This document shows, in pieces, positions 26,278-35,938 of a stretch of DNA of 64,000 nucleotides. Every line of letters begins with the position of its first letter. The first letter of the stretch is position 1. The notes beneath the pieces were generated by a model that ran no database searches, had not been told where the DNA came from, and worked only from the letters and a program-made list of their open reading frames with translations. Both the position numbers and the translations under genes were made by a program. Origin of the DNA: Verrucomicrobiaceae bacterium (GTDB lineage Bacteria > Verrucomicrobiota > Verrucomicrobiia > Verrucomicrobiales > Verrucomicrobiaceae); contig JABTUN010000001.1 in assembly GCA_015075365.1 (NCBI GenBank), positions 2,046,001 to 2,110,000 of the forward strand, in the 5' to 3' direction.

Positions 26278-27537
26278 ATGCCCACTGTCACCCGAGAATA
26301 CGAGGCTCCCGATACCGCCGCCAAGGCCGCCCGGCAGCTCGAATCCGTGGAAGAGACCACGACAGACATCGTGGGTGAGAAATTGGTCCTGAACATGGGC
26401 CCGAGCCATCCGGCGACGCACGGGGTGCTGCGCCTGATCCTCGAACTGGACGGCGAGATCATCACGAAGGCTGATCCGGATGTCGGCTTCCTGCATCGCG
26501 GCGACGAAAAGATCGCCGAGAACATGCACTACAACCAGTTCGTGCCCTACACGGACCGTTTGGACTACCTCGCGCCGTTGGCGAACAACGTGGCGTATGC
26601 TTTGGCCGTCGAAAAGCTGATGGGCTGGGAATTGCCCGCCCGTGGCAAGGCGATCCGCGTGATCTGCTGCGAGCTGGCCCGCATCTCGGCGCACATGCTG
26701 GGTGTCGGGGTCTTCGCGATGGATGTGGGCGCGATGACGGTCTTCCTCTACACGTTCACCGAGCGTGAGAAGATCTACAATCTGTGCGAGCAGCTCACGG
26801 GTGCACGCTTCACGACGAGCTACACCCGCGTGGGCGGTCAGACTCGCGATCTGCCGGCGGGCTTTGAAGCTGCGGTGACGACCTTTTTGAATGAACTGGA
26901 GCCGGTGATCGACGAGATCGACAAGCTGCTCTCACGAAACCGCATTTTCATCGAGCGCACGCAGGACATCGGCGTGATCTCACGCGAGGAAGCCATCGCG
27001 TATGGCATCACGGGGCCGAACCTGCGCGGATCGGGCGTGGAGTTCGATGTGCGCAAAGCACATCCCTACCTCGACTACGAGAAGTATGAGTTCGACATCC
27101 CGGTGGGCACGAAGGGCGATTGCTATGATCGTTACCTCGTCCGCATGGAGGAGATGCGCCAGAGCGTGCGCATCCTGCGCCAGGTGCTGAAGGATCTGCC
27201 CGGCGGTGCCATCAATGTCGCCGAGGCGAAGGGCCTGCTGCCGAAGAAGGAGAAGGTCCTCATGAAGATGGAGGAGTTGATCCACCACTTCATCATCGCC
27301 ACGCAGGGCATCGACGCGCCTGCCGGTGAAGTTTATTTCTCCGCGGAGAATCCGAAGGGCGAGCTGGGATTCTACATCAACAGCACCGGCGGCGGTGTGC
27401 CGCATCGCTTGAAGATCCGCAGCCCCTCTTTCCTGAACCTTTGCATCCTGCCGAAGCTGCTCGTCGGCCACATGATCAGCGACGTGCCTGCCGTGCTCGG
27501 CAGCCTCGACTTCGTGATGGGCGAGTGTGACCGCTGA
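26278..27537 (+). CDS. nuoD: NADH-quinone oxidoreductase subunit D
   Basis: The 49-kDa subunit of respiratory Complex I, in the Q-binding region of the peripheral arm facing the cytoplasm. The 419-residue protein has the family markers MGPSHPATHGVLRLILELDG, FLHRGDEKIAENMHYNQFVP and TDRLDYL, with the C-terminus ending MGECDR. An N-terminal extension of about 27 residues precedes the conserved core. nuoE follows after 35 bases on the same strand. The other nuo genes are absent from this window. A Rex-like operator lies upstream. Confidence 0.96.
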   Translation: MPTVTREYEAPDTAAKAARQLESVEETTTDIVGEKLVLNMGPSHPATHGVLRLILELDGEIITKADPDVGFLHRGDEKIAENMHYNQFVPYTDRLDYLAPLANNVAYALAVEKLMGWELPARGKAIRVICCELARISAHMLGVGVFAMDVGAMTVFLYTFTEREKIYNLCEQLTGARFTTSYTRVGGQTRDLPAGFEAAVTTFLNELEPVIDEIDKLLSRNRIFIERTQDIGVISREEAIAYGITGPNLRGSGVEFDVRKAHPYLDYEKYEFDIPVGTKGDCYDRYLVRMEEMRQSVRILRQVLKDLPGGAINVAEAKGLLPKKEKVLMKMEELIHHFIIATQGIDAPAGEVYFSAENPKGELGFYINSTGGGVPHRLKIRSPSFLNLCILPKLLVGHMISDVPAVLGSLDFVMGECDR

Positions 27538-27572
27538 TTTTTCACCCTGAACCGATTTTGACCGACCCACGC

Positions 27573-28073
27573 ATGGCCTTCGAAGTTCCAGCCGAATTGG
27601 AGAAGCAGATGGATGAGGCCATCTCGCACTACCCGGTGTCGAAACGCAGCGCGGTGCTGCCGCTGCTGCACCTGATGCAGCATCACTTCCGCTACATCAG
27701 CGAGGAAGCGGTGAACTGGGTGGCCGCGAAACTCGGTCTGGAGCCGATCCAGGTGCTCGAAGTCGTCACGTTCTATCCCGGCTTCCGCCAAAGCGCCCCG
27801 GGCAAGTATCACATCCGCGTCTGCCGCACGCTTTCCTGCGCCATGGCGGGCAGTTACGAGCTGATGGAGTCGTTTTGCAAAACGGCGGACATCGACCGCT
27901 CGCATGTCGATCATCATCACCCGATCGCGGTGAGTGCCGACGGCAAATACAGCATTGAATTCGCTGAATGTCTCGCCAGCTGCGGTTTTGGCCCGGTTTG
28001 CATGGTGGAGGACGATTTCTACGAGAAGGTCGATCCGGCGAAGACGGCCGATTTGCTCGCGAAATACGCGTGA
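27573..28073 (+). CDS. nuoE: NADH-quinone oxidoreductase subunit E
   Basis: The 24-kDa subunit of Complex I, which carries a 2Fe-2S cluster in the NADH dehydrogenase module. The 166-residue protein has all four cluster ligands: Cys84 and Cys89 in VCRTLSCAM, Cys133 and Cys137 in CLASCGFGPVC. The ATG at 27573 is preferred over an in-frame TTG at 27558. The partner nuoF does not follow; a hairpin comes next and then a convergent gene, so the cotranscribed unit is nuoD-nuoE only. Confidence 0.95.
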   Translation: MAFEVPAELEKQMDEAISHYPVSKRSAVLPLLHLMQHHFRYISEEAVNWVAAKLGLEPIQVLEVVTFYPGFRQSAPGKYHIRVCRTLSCAMAGSYELMESFCKTADIDRSHVDHHHPIAVSADGKYSIEFAECLASCGFGPVCMVEDDFYEKVDPAKTADLLAKYA

Positions 28074-28083
28074 GCATGAAAAA

Positions 28084-28110
28084 GCGGCGGTTCCGAGAGG
28101 AAACCGCCGC
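28084..28110. terminator. Hairpin between convergent nuoE and pseudopilin genes
   Basis: Arms gcggcggtt (28084-28092) and aaccgccgc (28102-28110) with a 9-base loop, 11 bases after the nuoE stop. There is no long T-run, but its position between convergent genes suits a two-way transcription end. Confidence 0.6.
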
Positions 28111-28137
28111 CGCATTGATCACGTTTGAACCGTGTGA

Positions 28138-28779
28138 TCACTGGCGCCAGGACACAATGTCATCCCCGGTCTGCTGGGTTTTGTCCTGTCCAATGCTGTA
28201 GATGGCGACATCCGTGGGGAGATTGTCCGGAGGCGGGCTGATGGCGCTTTGGGAGATCTTGGGATCCTGGTTGGAGATGTCAGGATTGGTGATTTTGCGG
28301 TCCTGGTTCGTGTCGAAGAGCACATAATAAGGCGAACCCCACAGATCAACCAGGCGGTAGGGGGACTGGCTGTTGGCGAGGCCGTTCACACCGTTCTTTG
28401 CGATTCTGAAGTCGCAGAACTGGATGCCTTTCGGATTGAGCGGATTGGGTTCGGAGTCCGAGGACTGCGCCGAGTCGCCCATCAGCGTGTCAACCAAGGT
28501 GTTGCTGTCATCGGTGAGGATGGCCTGCGCATCCTCGTCTCCCGAGGCGCTGTCCGCAGGGATGGGGAAGCGGTTGTACTCCACCTGGTAGTTGGCGATG
28601 CCGGTCTTCAGACCGGTGATCACGTTGCGCACCTCGAGCTCGCGGCTCTCTCTCATGATGCGGGGAGCCTGGGAGATGACAAGGCCGGCGAGGATCGCGA
28701 TGATCGTGATGACAACGAGAAGCTCGATCAAGGTGAACGCCTCTCGGCGCAGCATGCGTGCGGGGATGGTTGGTTTCAT
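28138..28779 (-). CDS. Type II secretion-like pseudopilin (GspG-type)
   Basis: A 213-residue prepilin-like protein. The N-terminus has a basic leader and the type IV pilin helix REAFTLIELLVVITIIAILA; cleavage would follow the Ala before Phe (Gly is more usual), with the Glu at position 5 of the mature form. The C-terminal half (SPYRLVDLWGSPYYVLFDTN, then DVAIYSIGQDKTQQTGDDIV) matches major pseudopilin-like proteins common in Verrucomicrobia and Planctomycetes. No other secretion genes are nearby, so the partner machine is elsewhere. The start at 28779 was chosen because the leader begins there. Confidence 0.85.
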   Translation of the reverse strand: MKPTIPARMLRREAFTLIELLVVITIIAILAGLVISQAPRIMRESRELEVRNVITGLKTGIANYQVEYNRFPIPADSASGDEDAQAILTDDSNTLVDTLMGDSAQSSDSEPNPLNPKGIQFCDFRIAKNGVNGLANSQSPYRLVDLWGSPYYVLFDTNQDRKITNPDISNQDPKISQSAISPPPDNLPTDVAIYSIGQDKTQQTGDDIVSWRQ

Positions 28780-28963
28780 GGGATGGATGTCGGTGAGTTC
28801 GGGGTGGAGTTCGAGAAACCGATGCCTGGGCACCATTTTCAGCGATTGATCGGACTCTATCAGGTCGCGCGGATTCGCGTCAACCATTCACTGTTGGTGC
28901 GTCTTAGGCGGCGTCTGTTCTGTCGATCATGATGCGTGAGCGTTTCACATCACGACTTTTTCA

Positions 28964-28991
28964 TTGTCAACAAACGCTTGCATCATATAAT
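28964..28991 (+). promoter_or_regulatory. Probable sigma-70-type promoter of the dikinase gene
   Basis: ttgtca (28964-28969), a 16-base spacer, then a perfect tataat (28986-28991), in an AT-rich island of an otherwise GC-rich window. The leader to the ATG at 29075 would be about 75 bases. Confidence 0.65.
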
Positions 28992-29074
28992 CCAGCAATA
29001 TAAATCGGCGATCCAATCCCCCCTCACACATCGACATCATACTCGGATCACATCGATCGACCGAAAACAAAACC

Positions 29075-32020
29075 ATGGCTAAACAAGCAACCAGCGGCGC
29101 AAAGAAAGTTAAATACGTTTATTCCTTCGGAGCAGGAAAAGCGGACGGAGACGGCTCCATGAAGGCGTTGCTTGGCGGCAAAGGCGCAAATCTGGCGGAA
29201 ATGAGCCGCATCGGTCTTCCGGTGCCTCCCGGATTCACGATCAGCACCGAAGTCTGCACTTACTTCTACGCAAACAAGAAGAGCTACCCCGCTGATCTCC
29301 AGAAGCAGATGGAAGCCGGCATTGCCGCCATGGAAAAAATCATGGATGCCAAGTTTGGCGATGCCAATGGCATGCCGCTGCTTGTTGCCGTGCGCTCCGG
29401 CGCTCGTGACTCGATGCCGGGCATGATGGACACCATTTTGAACCTTGGCCTGAATGACCAGACGGTTCTCTCCCTTGTGAAGGCCACGAACAACGAGCGC
29501 TTCGCCTGGGATTGCTACCGCCGCTTCATCCAGATGTATGGCGACGTCGTTCTCGGCGTGCAGAAGCGTGAAGGCGAGGACCACGAGCCCTTCGAGGTCG
29601 TGATCGAAGGCTACAAGCACGAGAAGTATCACAAGGACATTCTCGACAGCGACCTCACCGCCGATGACCAGAAGGAGCTCGTGAAACGCTTCAAGCAACT
29701 CGTCAAAGAGCGCACCGGTCATGTGTTCCCGAACAATCCATGGGATCAGCTTCGCGGTGCTGCCGGCGCTGTGTTTGGCTCCTGGATGAACGACCGCGCG
29801 ATCGTGTATCGCCGCAAGTATAACATTCCCGCCGAGTGGGGCACCGCCGTCAACGTGCAGGCGATGGTTTACGGCAACACCGGCAACGATTCCGGTTCCG
29901 GCGTGGCCTTCACCCGCAATCCCGCGAACGGCGTCAACGAATTCTACGGTGAGTTCCTCATCAATGCGCAGGGCGAGGACGTCGTCGCTGGTGTGCGCAC
30001 GCCTGAGCCTGTTGCGCAGCTCAAAAATGAAATGCCGAAGGCTTTCGCGGAGCTCATGAAGGTCCGCCAGATTCTTGAGAAGCACTTCAAGGACGTGCAG
30101 GACGTCGAGTTCACCATCCAGCAGGGCAAGCTGTTCATGCTTCAGACCCGCAACGGTAAGCGCACCGCCGCCGCCGCGCTGAAGTTCTCCATGGACATGG
30201 TGAAGGAAAAGCTCATCGACTGGGAAACCGCCATCCTGCGCAATCCCGCCGACCAGCTCGAGCAGCTCCTCGCTCCGGACTTCGATCTCAGCGAGGTGAA
30301 GAAGGCCAAGGAACTCGCCAAAGGCCTCCCGGCCGGTCCTGGTGCCGCCTCCGGCACCATCTATCTGAATGCGAACCGCGCTGCCGCCGCCGCCGAAGCC
30401 GGTGAGACCGTTCTTCTCGTCCGCAACGAAACTTCCCCGGAAGACCTTCGTGGCATGATCGCCGCCGCTGGCATCCTCACCGCCAAAGGTGGCGTCTCCA
30501 GCCACGCCGCTCTCGTCGCCCGCCAGATGGGCAAGGTTTGCATCTGCGGCGCCTCCGCTGTCGAGATCGACTACGACAAGAAAACCGTCACCATCGCAGG
30601 TGAAGTCTTCCGTGAAGGCAAAGACAGCCTCAGCATCGACGGCACCGCCGGCACCATTTACGGAGGCAAAATCAAGACCGGCCCTTCCTCCATCGTGACG
30701 GGCGCGCTTCACGGTGACAAGGCCGCGCAGGCCACTGAGAAGTTCAAGAGCTTCCAAACCCTCATGAGCTGGTGCGGCAAGGCTGCCCGCCTTCAGGTCC
30801 GCACGAATGCCGACAACCCGGAGCAGACCGAAAACGCCATCGCGTTCGGTGCCCAGGGCATCGGTCTCACTCGCACGGAGCACATGTTCTTTGAGGGTGA
30901 CCGCATCGACGCCGTTCGCGAGATGATCCTCGCTGACAACGTCGCTGACCGTGAAAAGGCCCTCGCGAAGCTCCTCCCATACCAGCGTGAGGACTTCACT
31001 GGCATCTTCACCGCCCTCAACGGCCTGCCTGCGACCATCCGCCTGCTCGACCCGCCCCTCCACGAATTCGTTCCGCATGAAGAAGCCGCCCAGGCTGACC
31101 TTGCGAAGAAGATGGGCGTCTCTCTTGAGAAGGTGAAGTCCCGCGTCGCCGCTTTGCATGAGTTCAACCCCATGCTCGGCCACCGTGGCTGCCGTCTCGG
31201 CATCGCCTACCCGGAAATCACCGCCATGCAGGCCCGTGCCATCTTCGAAGCCGCCGCCAACGTGGCTGCGAAGAAGATGAAGGTGAAGCCTGAAGTCATG
31301 GTTCCGCTCGTTGGCTTCAAGAAGGAGCTAGACCTCCAGGTCGAGATCATCCATAACGTCGCCAAGGCCGTCATGGCCGAGAAGAAGATCAAGTTCAGCT
31401 ACATGGTCGGCACCATGATTGAAGTCCCGCGCGGTGCGCTCACCGCCGACGAGATCGCGCAGACCGCGGAGTTCTTCTCCTTCGGCACAAACGACCTCAC
31501 CCAGACCGCCCTCGGCATCAGCCGCGACGACATGGGCTCGTTCCTCATGCCCTACACGGAGAACGAGATCTTCAAGAAGAACCCCTTCGCCACGCTCGAC
31601 ACCACCGGTGTCGGCCAGCTCATCCAGACCGCCATCACCAAAGGCCGCAGCACCCGCCCGGACATCAAACTGGGCATCTGCGGCGAGCACGGTGGCGATC
31701 CTGACTCCGTGAAGTTCTGCCACAAGGTGGGCCTTTCCTACGTCAGTTGCAGTCCTTTCCGTGTCCCCGTCGCCCGCCTTGCCGCCGCGCAGGCCGCGAT
31801 CGAGGAAAAGCGCGCCGCCGCCAAGGCGGCCGCCGGTAAAAATGTCCGTGGCTCCGGTTCCGCCGGGGCTTCGGCAAAACAAAACAACAAAGCAACCAAC
31901 AACAACAAGAGGACAAACACCATGGCTAAGAAAGCTGCAAAAAAAGCCGCCAAGAAGGCTGCCAAGAAGGCCCCTGCTAAGAAAGCCGCCAAGAAGGCTG
32001 CCAAGAAGGCCAAGAAGTAA
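29075..32020 (+). CDS. ppdK: Pyruvate phosphate dikinase with Lys/Ala-rich C-terminal extension
   Basis: Interconverts pyruvate, ATP and Pi with phosphoenolpyruvate, AMP and PPi; a link between glycolysis and gluconeogenesis. The protein has 981 residues against about 875 normally. The core is complete: ATP-grasp region with [20 protein letters not shown], phospho-histidine domain [18 protein letters not shown] with His477, and PEP-binding barrel with Cys869 in CGEHGGDP. The family normally ends near residue 905; here a further 75 residues follow, an Asn/Lys linker and then repeats of KKAAKKA as in bacterial histone H1-like proteins. The tail contains its own Shine-Dalgarno and ATG (see 31922). 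Confidence 0.95.
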   Translation: MAKQATSGAKKVKYVYSFGAGKADGDGSMKALLGGKGANLAEMSRIGLPVPPGFTISTEVCTYFYANKKSYPADLQKQMEAGIAAMEKIMDAKFGDANGMPLLVAVRSGARDSMPGMMDTILNLGLNDQTVLSLVKATNNERFAWDCYRRFIQMYGDVVLGVQKREGEDHEPFEVVIEGYKHEKYHKDILDSDLTADDQKELVKRFKQLVKERTGHVFPNNPWDQLRGAAGAVFGSWMNDRAIVYRRKYNIPAEWGTAVNVQAMVYGNTGNDSGSGVAFTRNPANGVNEFYGEFLINAQGEDVVAGVRTPEPVAQLKNEMPKAFAELMKVRQILEKHFKDVQDVEFTIQQGKLFMLQTRNGKRTAAAALKFSMDMVKEKLIDWETAILRNPADQLEQLLAPDFDLSEVKKAKELAKGLPAGPGAASGTIYLNANRAAAAAEAGETVLLVRNETSPEDLRGMIAAAGILTAKGGVSSHAALVARQMGKVCICGASAVEIDYDKKTVTIAGEVFREGKDSLSIDGTAGTIYGGKIKTGPSSIVTGALHGDKAAQATEKFKSFQTLMSWCGKAARLQVRTNADNPEQTENAIAFGAQGIGLTRTEHMFFEGDRIDAVREMILADNVADREKALAKLLPYQREDFTGIFTALNGLPATIRLLDPPLHEFVPHEEAAQADLAKKMGVSLEKVKSRVAALHEFNPMLGHRGCRLGIAYPEITAMQARAIFEAAANVAAKKMKVKPEVMVPLVGFKKELDLQVEIIHNVAKAVMAEKKIKFSYMVGTMIEVPRGALTADEIAQTAEFFSFGTNDLTQTALGISRDDMGSFLMPYTENEIFKKNPFATLDTTGVGQLIQTAITKGRSTRPDIKLGICGEHGGDPDSVKFCHKVGLSYVSCSPFRVPVARLAAAQAAIEEKRAAAKAAAGKNVRGSGSAGASAKQNNKATNNNKRTNTMAKKAAKKAAKKAAKKAPAKKAAKKAAKKAKK
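31922..32020 (+). CDS. Possible internal start: 32-residue H1-like Lys/Ala peptide
   Basis: In frame with the dikinase, an ATG at 31922 is preceded, eight bases earlier, by aagagga (31907-31913), a good ribosome binding site. The product would be 32 residues, almost only Lys and Ala ([20 protein letters not shown] then further KKAAKK), like the tails of HU/H1-type nucleoid proteins. It may be a separate small protein, or a trace of a once separate gene joined to ppdK by loss of a stop. Independent translation is inferred from the site only. Confidence 0.45.
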   Translation: MAKKAAKKAAKKAAKKAPAKKAAKKAAKKAKK

Positions 32021-32064
32021 CCACACGGCGGCCCCGGCCGCTGTAGCGGATTAACCTCCGTGAT

Positions 32065-32099
32065 AAAAGCCCTGTGGGGGAAACCTCACAGGGCTTTTT
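32065..32099 (+). terminator. Rho-independent terminator after the dikinase gene
   Basis: Stem aaaagccctgtg (32065-32076) paired with cacagggctttt (32087-32098), a 10-base loop, and five T at the end. It lies 45 bases after the stop at 32020, and also before the convergent lactonase gene. Confidence 0.9.
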
Positions 32100-32153
32100 G
32101 TTTCTCTGCCGAATGTGTTGCTGCGCCAGCTCCCTGCTGCGGCTTGCCCGCGG

Positions 32154-33302
32154 TCAATCCATCTCCACAAAACGCACACAGATGCTCCCGGGCACCTCCA
32201 CCTTTCTACCGGTAAAGGTCAGCCTGCCGGATTCCGTGTCCACTTTGAAGACCGCCGCCGTGCCGCTGTTTTGATGCGCGGCAATGAGCCACTTGCCGGT
32301 GGGATCGAGACAGATGTTGCGCGGGATCTGGCCTTCCACAGGCACATTCTGGATCAGCGTGAGCCTGCCAGTGGCTGGATCGCAGGCAAAAACAGCGATC
32401 GTGTCATGCGTGCGATTGGAAACATAGACATTCCTGCCATTGGGATGCGCCAGCGTCTCCGCCGTGCTGAAGCCGGGCTTGCCTTGATCCGCCTCTGGCA
32501 GCGTCGAGACGGTCTGCACCTCGGTCATGCCCCCGGTGGCGGCATCGTAGGAGAAAACGGTCTCTGTCATCGCCATTTCGTTGTTCACGAAAACGAACTT
32601 GCCGCTCGGATGAAAGGCCAGATGTCGCGGGCCGCCCCCGGCAGGCGTTTTGGCAAAGGCTGGCTCGTTCGGCGTCATCTTTCCCGTGGCAGGATCGACT
32701 TTGTAGATGAGCACCTTGTCGAGACCCAGGTCGCAGGCGAAGGCGAAGCGGTTGTCCGGGCTGAAATTCACGGAGTGTGCGTGCGGTCCCGTCTGGCGCT
32801 TGGGATCGATGCTGCTGCCCTCGTGCTGGATGAAACTGGCAGCGTTCGACAGCTTTCCATCCGCGCTGATGGCGTAGGACGCCACACTGCCGCCGCCGTA
32901 GTTGGCCAGCGCCGCCATTCTTCCGGTCGCGTCCACATTCACATGGCACGGCCCGGCTCCCACGGAACTCTGCTGGCTCAGCAGCGTCAACTTGCCCGTC
33001 TGTGGATCAATCGAGAACGAGCTGATGCCGCCGCTTTTCTTGCCATCCGGCCCCGTGATGTCCCCCACGGCAAACAAATACCTCCTGGACGGATGAACCG
33101 CCAGAAACCCCGGATTGCCTGCTTCCGCCGCCAGCTCCGGCTTGGTCAGTTCGCCGGACGCGGCATTGAAACGCGCCGCATAGATGCCCTTGCTGCCGTT
33201 TCGGGGGTTCGTGTTTGTTCCGAAATAGACGAGATAGTTCTCGGCTGCGGACAGCGCGGGAGCAGCCAACGCGGCCGATAGTGCTAAAAGGAGTGATTTC
33301 AT
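32154..33302 (-). CDS. Exported lactonase-family beta-propeller protein
   Basis: A 382-residue protein of the 6-phosphogluconolactonase-like (YbhE/YkgB, lactonase) seven-bladed propeller family. A signal peptide (MKSLLLALSAALAAPALSAA) makes it probably periplasmic. Motifs include YLVYFGTNTNPR at the start of the mature protein, QTGPHAHSVNFSPDNRFAFA and GGGPRHLAFHPSGKFVFVNN. Its true substrate is unknown; export argues against a role in the cytoplasmic pentose phosphate pathway. The ATG at 33302 is chosen over an in-frame TTG at 33311. It is divergent from fhs. Confidence 0.88.
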   Translation of the reverse strand: MKSLLLALSAALAAPALSAAENYLVYFGTNTNPRNGSKGIYAARFNAASGELTKPELAAEAGNPGFLAVHPSRRYLFAVGDITGPDGKKSGGISSFSIDPQTGKLTLLSQQSSVGAGPCHVNVDATGRMAALANYGGGSVASYAISADGKLSNAASFIQHEGSSIDPKRQTGPHAHSVNFSPDNRFAFACDLGLDKVLIYKVDPATGKMTPNEPAFAKTPAGGGPRHLAFHPSGKFVFVNNEMAMTETVFSYDAATGGMTEVQTVSTLPEADQGKPGFSTAETLAHPNGRNVYVSNRTHDTIAVFACDPATGRLTLIQNVPVEGQIPRNICLDPTGKWLIAAHQNSGTAAVFKVDTESGRLTFTGRKVEVPGSICVRFVEMD

Positions 33303-33396
33303 GGCGGTCAATGCTGCCGGAGCGCGCGTGAAGGGTCAAGAAAGGAAAAAAGTTGCTTTGATCCCACGCCCGCCATCGTGCGCGCTTTCGCCGCCC

Positions 33397-35013
33397 ATGC
33401 ACGCAGACATCACCCCCATCGCCGCCGGACTCGGCATCGCCCCGGAACATTTGGTCCTGCATGGACGTGAAATGGCGAAGGTCAGCCTCAAGGCGCTTTC
33501 ATCGAAGTCACAACGCGGAAAACTGATCCTCGTCTCCGCCATCACTCCCACGCCGGCCGGCGAGGGTAAGACCACCGTCTCGATCGGCCTGGCGCAGGGT
33601 TTGAAGAAGATCGGGCAGAATGTGGCGCTGGCGTTGCGCCAGCCGTCGATGGGGCCGGTGTTTGGCCGCAAAGGCGGCGCGACCGGAGGAGGCAAAAGCA
33701 GCGTGCGGCCCGCGCATGCGATCAATCTGCATTTCACCGGCGACTTCCATGCCATTACGTGCGCGCACAACCTCCTCTCTGCCGTCATCGACAATCATCT
33801 GCATCTCGGCACGGCACCGCTGCCGCCGGAGCGCGTCCTGTGGAAGCGCGTCATGGACATGAACGACCGCGCGCTGCGCAGCGTGCGCACCAGTGTGGGA
33901 AAGCCCTCGGAGCGTGCCACCGGTTTCGACATCACCGCCGCGTCGGAGATCATGGCCATCCTCTGCCTCTCTGAATCGCTTCAAGATCTGCGCCAGCGGC
34001 TGGAGCGCATCGTCGTCGGCTTCACGCCCGAGGGAGAGCCGGTGTTTGCAAAGGAGTTTCGTGTCACTGGCGCGATGCTGGCGCTGTTGCGTGATGCCTT
34101 GATGCCGAATCTCGTGCAGAGCGTGGAAGGCGTGCCCGCCTTTCTGCATGGAGGACCGTTTGCGAACATCGCGCACGGCTGCAACTCCGTTCTCGCCACG
34201 CGCATGGCGCTCGCGCATGCCGATCTCGCCGTCACGGAGGCGGGGTTCGCCTTCGATCTCGGCGGGGAGAAGTTCATGCACATCAAATGCCGGCAGAGCG
34301 GTCTCGCGCCGGAGGCGATTGTGATCGTGGCCACGATTCGCGCGCTCAAAATGCACGGCGGAGCCGCGCTCGACACGCTCACGCAGCCGGACAGCGCCGC
34401 GCTGCAGCGCGGATTGGAGAATCTCGCCGCGCATCTCGACAGCGCCGCGCAGTTTGGCCGTCCGGTCATCGTGGCGGTCAATCGCTTCACGAACGACCAC
34501 GCGGACGAACTCGCGCTGGTAAATGAGTTCTGCGCCGCGCGAGGTGTTCCCAGCGCCACGGCGGATGTCTTTGCCCACGGCGGCGACGGAGCCGTGCAAC
34601 TCGCCGAAAAGGTGCTCGCCGCGCTGCCGCCGGAGTCCGCTCCGCTGCCGTTTCTTTATCAAACCGACGACAGCGTCGAATCAAAGCTCCACGCGATCGC
34701 CACGCGCATCTACGGCGCGGATGGCGTGCATCTCACCGGTGAGGCGAAGGAAAAGCTCGCGCTCTTTGCCCGCAGTGGTTTTGACAGGCTGCCGCTCTGC
34801 ATGGCGAAGACGCAGGACAGCCTCTCTGACGATGCGAAAAAGCGCGGCCGTCCACGTGGCTTCACCATCACCGTGCGCGACTTTGAAATCGCGAACGGCG
34901 CCGGCTTCCTCGTCGCCCTCACCGGCACCATGATGCGCATGCCCGCCCTGCCCAAAGTGCCCGCCGCCGAGCGCATCCAGGTCACCGACGACGGCATCAT
35001 GAGCGGCATTTGA
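33397..35013 (+). CDS. fhs: Formate-tetrahydrofolate ligase
   Basis: Makes 10-formyl-tetrahydrofolate from formate, ATP and THF, feeding one-carbon metabolism. The 538-residue protein is near the normal 557. Conserved parts are the P-loop-like TPTPAGEGKTTVSIGLAQGL, LRQPSMGPVFGRKGGATGGG, HFTGDFHAITCAHNLLSAV and the C-terminal GTMMRMPALPKVPAAERI. The ATG at 33397 starts just before the conserved helix; upstream in-frame sequence overlaps the divergent promoter region. It is a monocistronic-looking gene, convergent with the aldolase-family gene after 3 bases. Confidence 0.96.
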   Translation: MHADITPIAAGLGIAPEHLVLHGREMAKVSLKALSSKSQRGKLILVSAITPTPAGEGKTTVSIGLAQGLKKIGQNVALALRQPSMGPVFGRKGGATGGGKSSVRPAHAINLHFTGDFHAITCAHNLLSAVIDNHLHLGTAPLPPERVLWKRVMDMNDRALRSVRTSVGKPSERATGFDITAASEIMAILCLSESLQDLRQRLERIVVGFTPEGEPVFAKEFRVTGAMLALLRDALMPNLVQSVEGVPAFLHGGPFANIAHGCNSVLATRMALAHADLAVTEAGFAFDLGGEKFMHIKCRQSGLAPEAIVIVATIRALKMHGGAALDTLTQPDSAALQRGLENLAAHLDSAAQFGRPVIVAVNRFTNDHADELALVNEFCAARGVPSATADVFAHGGDGAVQLAEKVLAALPPESAPLPFLYQTDDSVESKLHAIATRIYGADGVHLTGEAKEKLALFARSGFDRLPLCMAKTQDSLSDDAKKRGRPRGFTITVRDFEIANGAGFLVALTGTMMRMPALPKVPAAERIQVTDDGIMSGI

Positions 35014-35016
35014 TGC

Positions 35017-35928
35017 TCAGAGTTCCGCCGCCGCGATCATGCGGTCGAATTGACGCTCCACCTCTCGCGTCGTCTCTGCATCGAGCCTGAAGCCCACTGG
35101 ACCGCGCACGAGCGTGTTTTTGAAGATGCCCTGGCGTTTGAGCAGATGCTTCTCCACGGCCAGAAAGCCGTCGAGGCTCGTCTGCATCGAGATCAGGGCC
35201 GAAAGCGGCCCGTGGATGCGATCCGCCTTTTCCGCATCGCCAGCCTCCAGCGCCTTCCAGAGCGGAACGAGGCCGCGAATGAGGTCCGCGCCCGGCATCG
35301 TGCCCACCACGCCGCGTTTGAACGAATCCACCAGCGCGATGCCTCCCGTGCCCTCAAACACGCGTGCGCGGCCCTTCGTCGCATCACGCAATTCGCTCAG
35401 CTTCGGCCCGATGGGGCTCGCCTCCGGCTTGTACTGCACACGCTCCGGTCCGAACTCGTCCAACAGCCGCGCCTGCATCGCAATCGGCATCGGTTTGCCC
35501 ACATAGCCGCTCGCATCCTGCACGATGACGGGAATGCGTATCGCCTGGATGATGCGCGTGTAATACGCCAGCAACTCGCTTTCGCCAATGCCGATGGAAA
35601 CCGGCGGAATCGCCATCACCGCGTCCGCGCCGACACTTTCCGCGTGCTTCGCATACCGCTCCGCCACCTTCGACGACTCCGCGCCCACGCTGATCACCAC
35701 CACACCTCGCTCCTTGCCAAACCGGCACGCCGCCGTCGCCAACTGCTCGCGTTCCTCGCTGTCCAGCCGCAACGTCTCCGACACCATCGCCATCACGATC
35801 CCATTCGCGCCGCAGTCGTAGAGCCACGCGATCTCACGTTCGAGCGTTTCGAGATCGAGCGTCTCATCGTCAAGCCAGGGAGTCTGGAAAACGGGCAGAA
35901 CGCCGCGGAGTTCGTGTTTGTTTGTCAT
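35017..35928 (-). CDS. Dihydrodipicolinate synthase-family aldolase/dehydratase
   Basis: A 303-residue TIM barrel of the DapA/NAL family, class I Schiff-base lyases. The lysine is Lys167 in VQYKPEASPIGP. The residues that make a real DapA are changed: the Thr-Thr-Gly-Glu loop is replaced by MVSE, and the catalytic Tyr motif (YNVPSR type) reads VQDASGYVG. It is therefore not expected to be lysine-pathway DapA but one of the sugar-acid aldolases or dehydratases of the family. It lies 10 bases after an SDR gene on the same strand, which fits sugar-acid breakdown. Confidence 0.88.
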   Translation of the reverse strand: MTNKHELRGVLPVFQTPWLDDETLDLETLEREIAWLYDCGANGIVMAMVSETLRLDSEEREQLATAACRFGKERGVVVISVGAESSKVAERYAKHAESVGADAVMAIPPVSIGIGESELLAYYTRIIQAIRIPVIVQDASGYVGKPMPIAMQARLLDEFGPERVQYKPEASPIGPKLSELRDATKGRARVFEGTGGIALVDSFKRGVVGTMPGADLIRGLVPLWKALEAGDAEKADRIHGPLSALISMQTSLDGFLAVEKHLLKRQGIFKNTLVRGPVGFRLDAETTREVERQFDRMIAAAEL

Positions 35929-35938
35929 GGAATGAAAA

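Noticed and set aside
29048..31183. 711-codon minus-strand frame across ppdK
   Set aside because: A shadow of a well-conserved enzyme, with low-complexity translation and no domain.
35017..35928. Lysine-pathway dapA
   Set aside because: Key Thr-Thr-Gly-Glu and Tyr motifs of DapA are absent, although the fold and Lys are kept.
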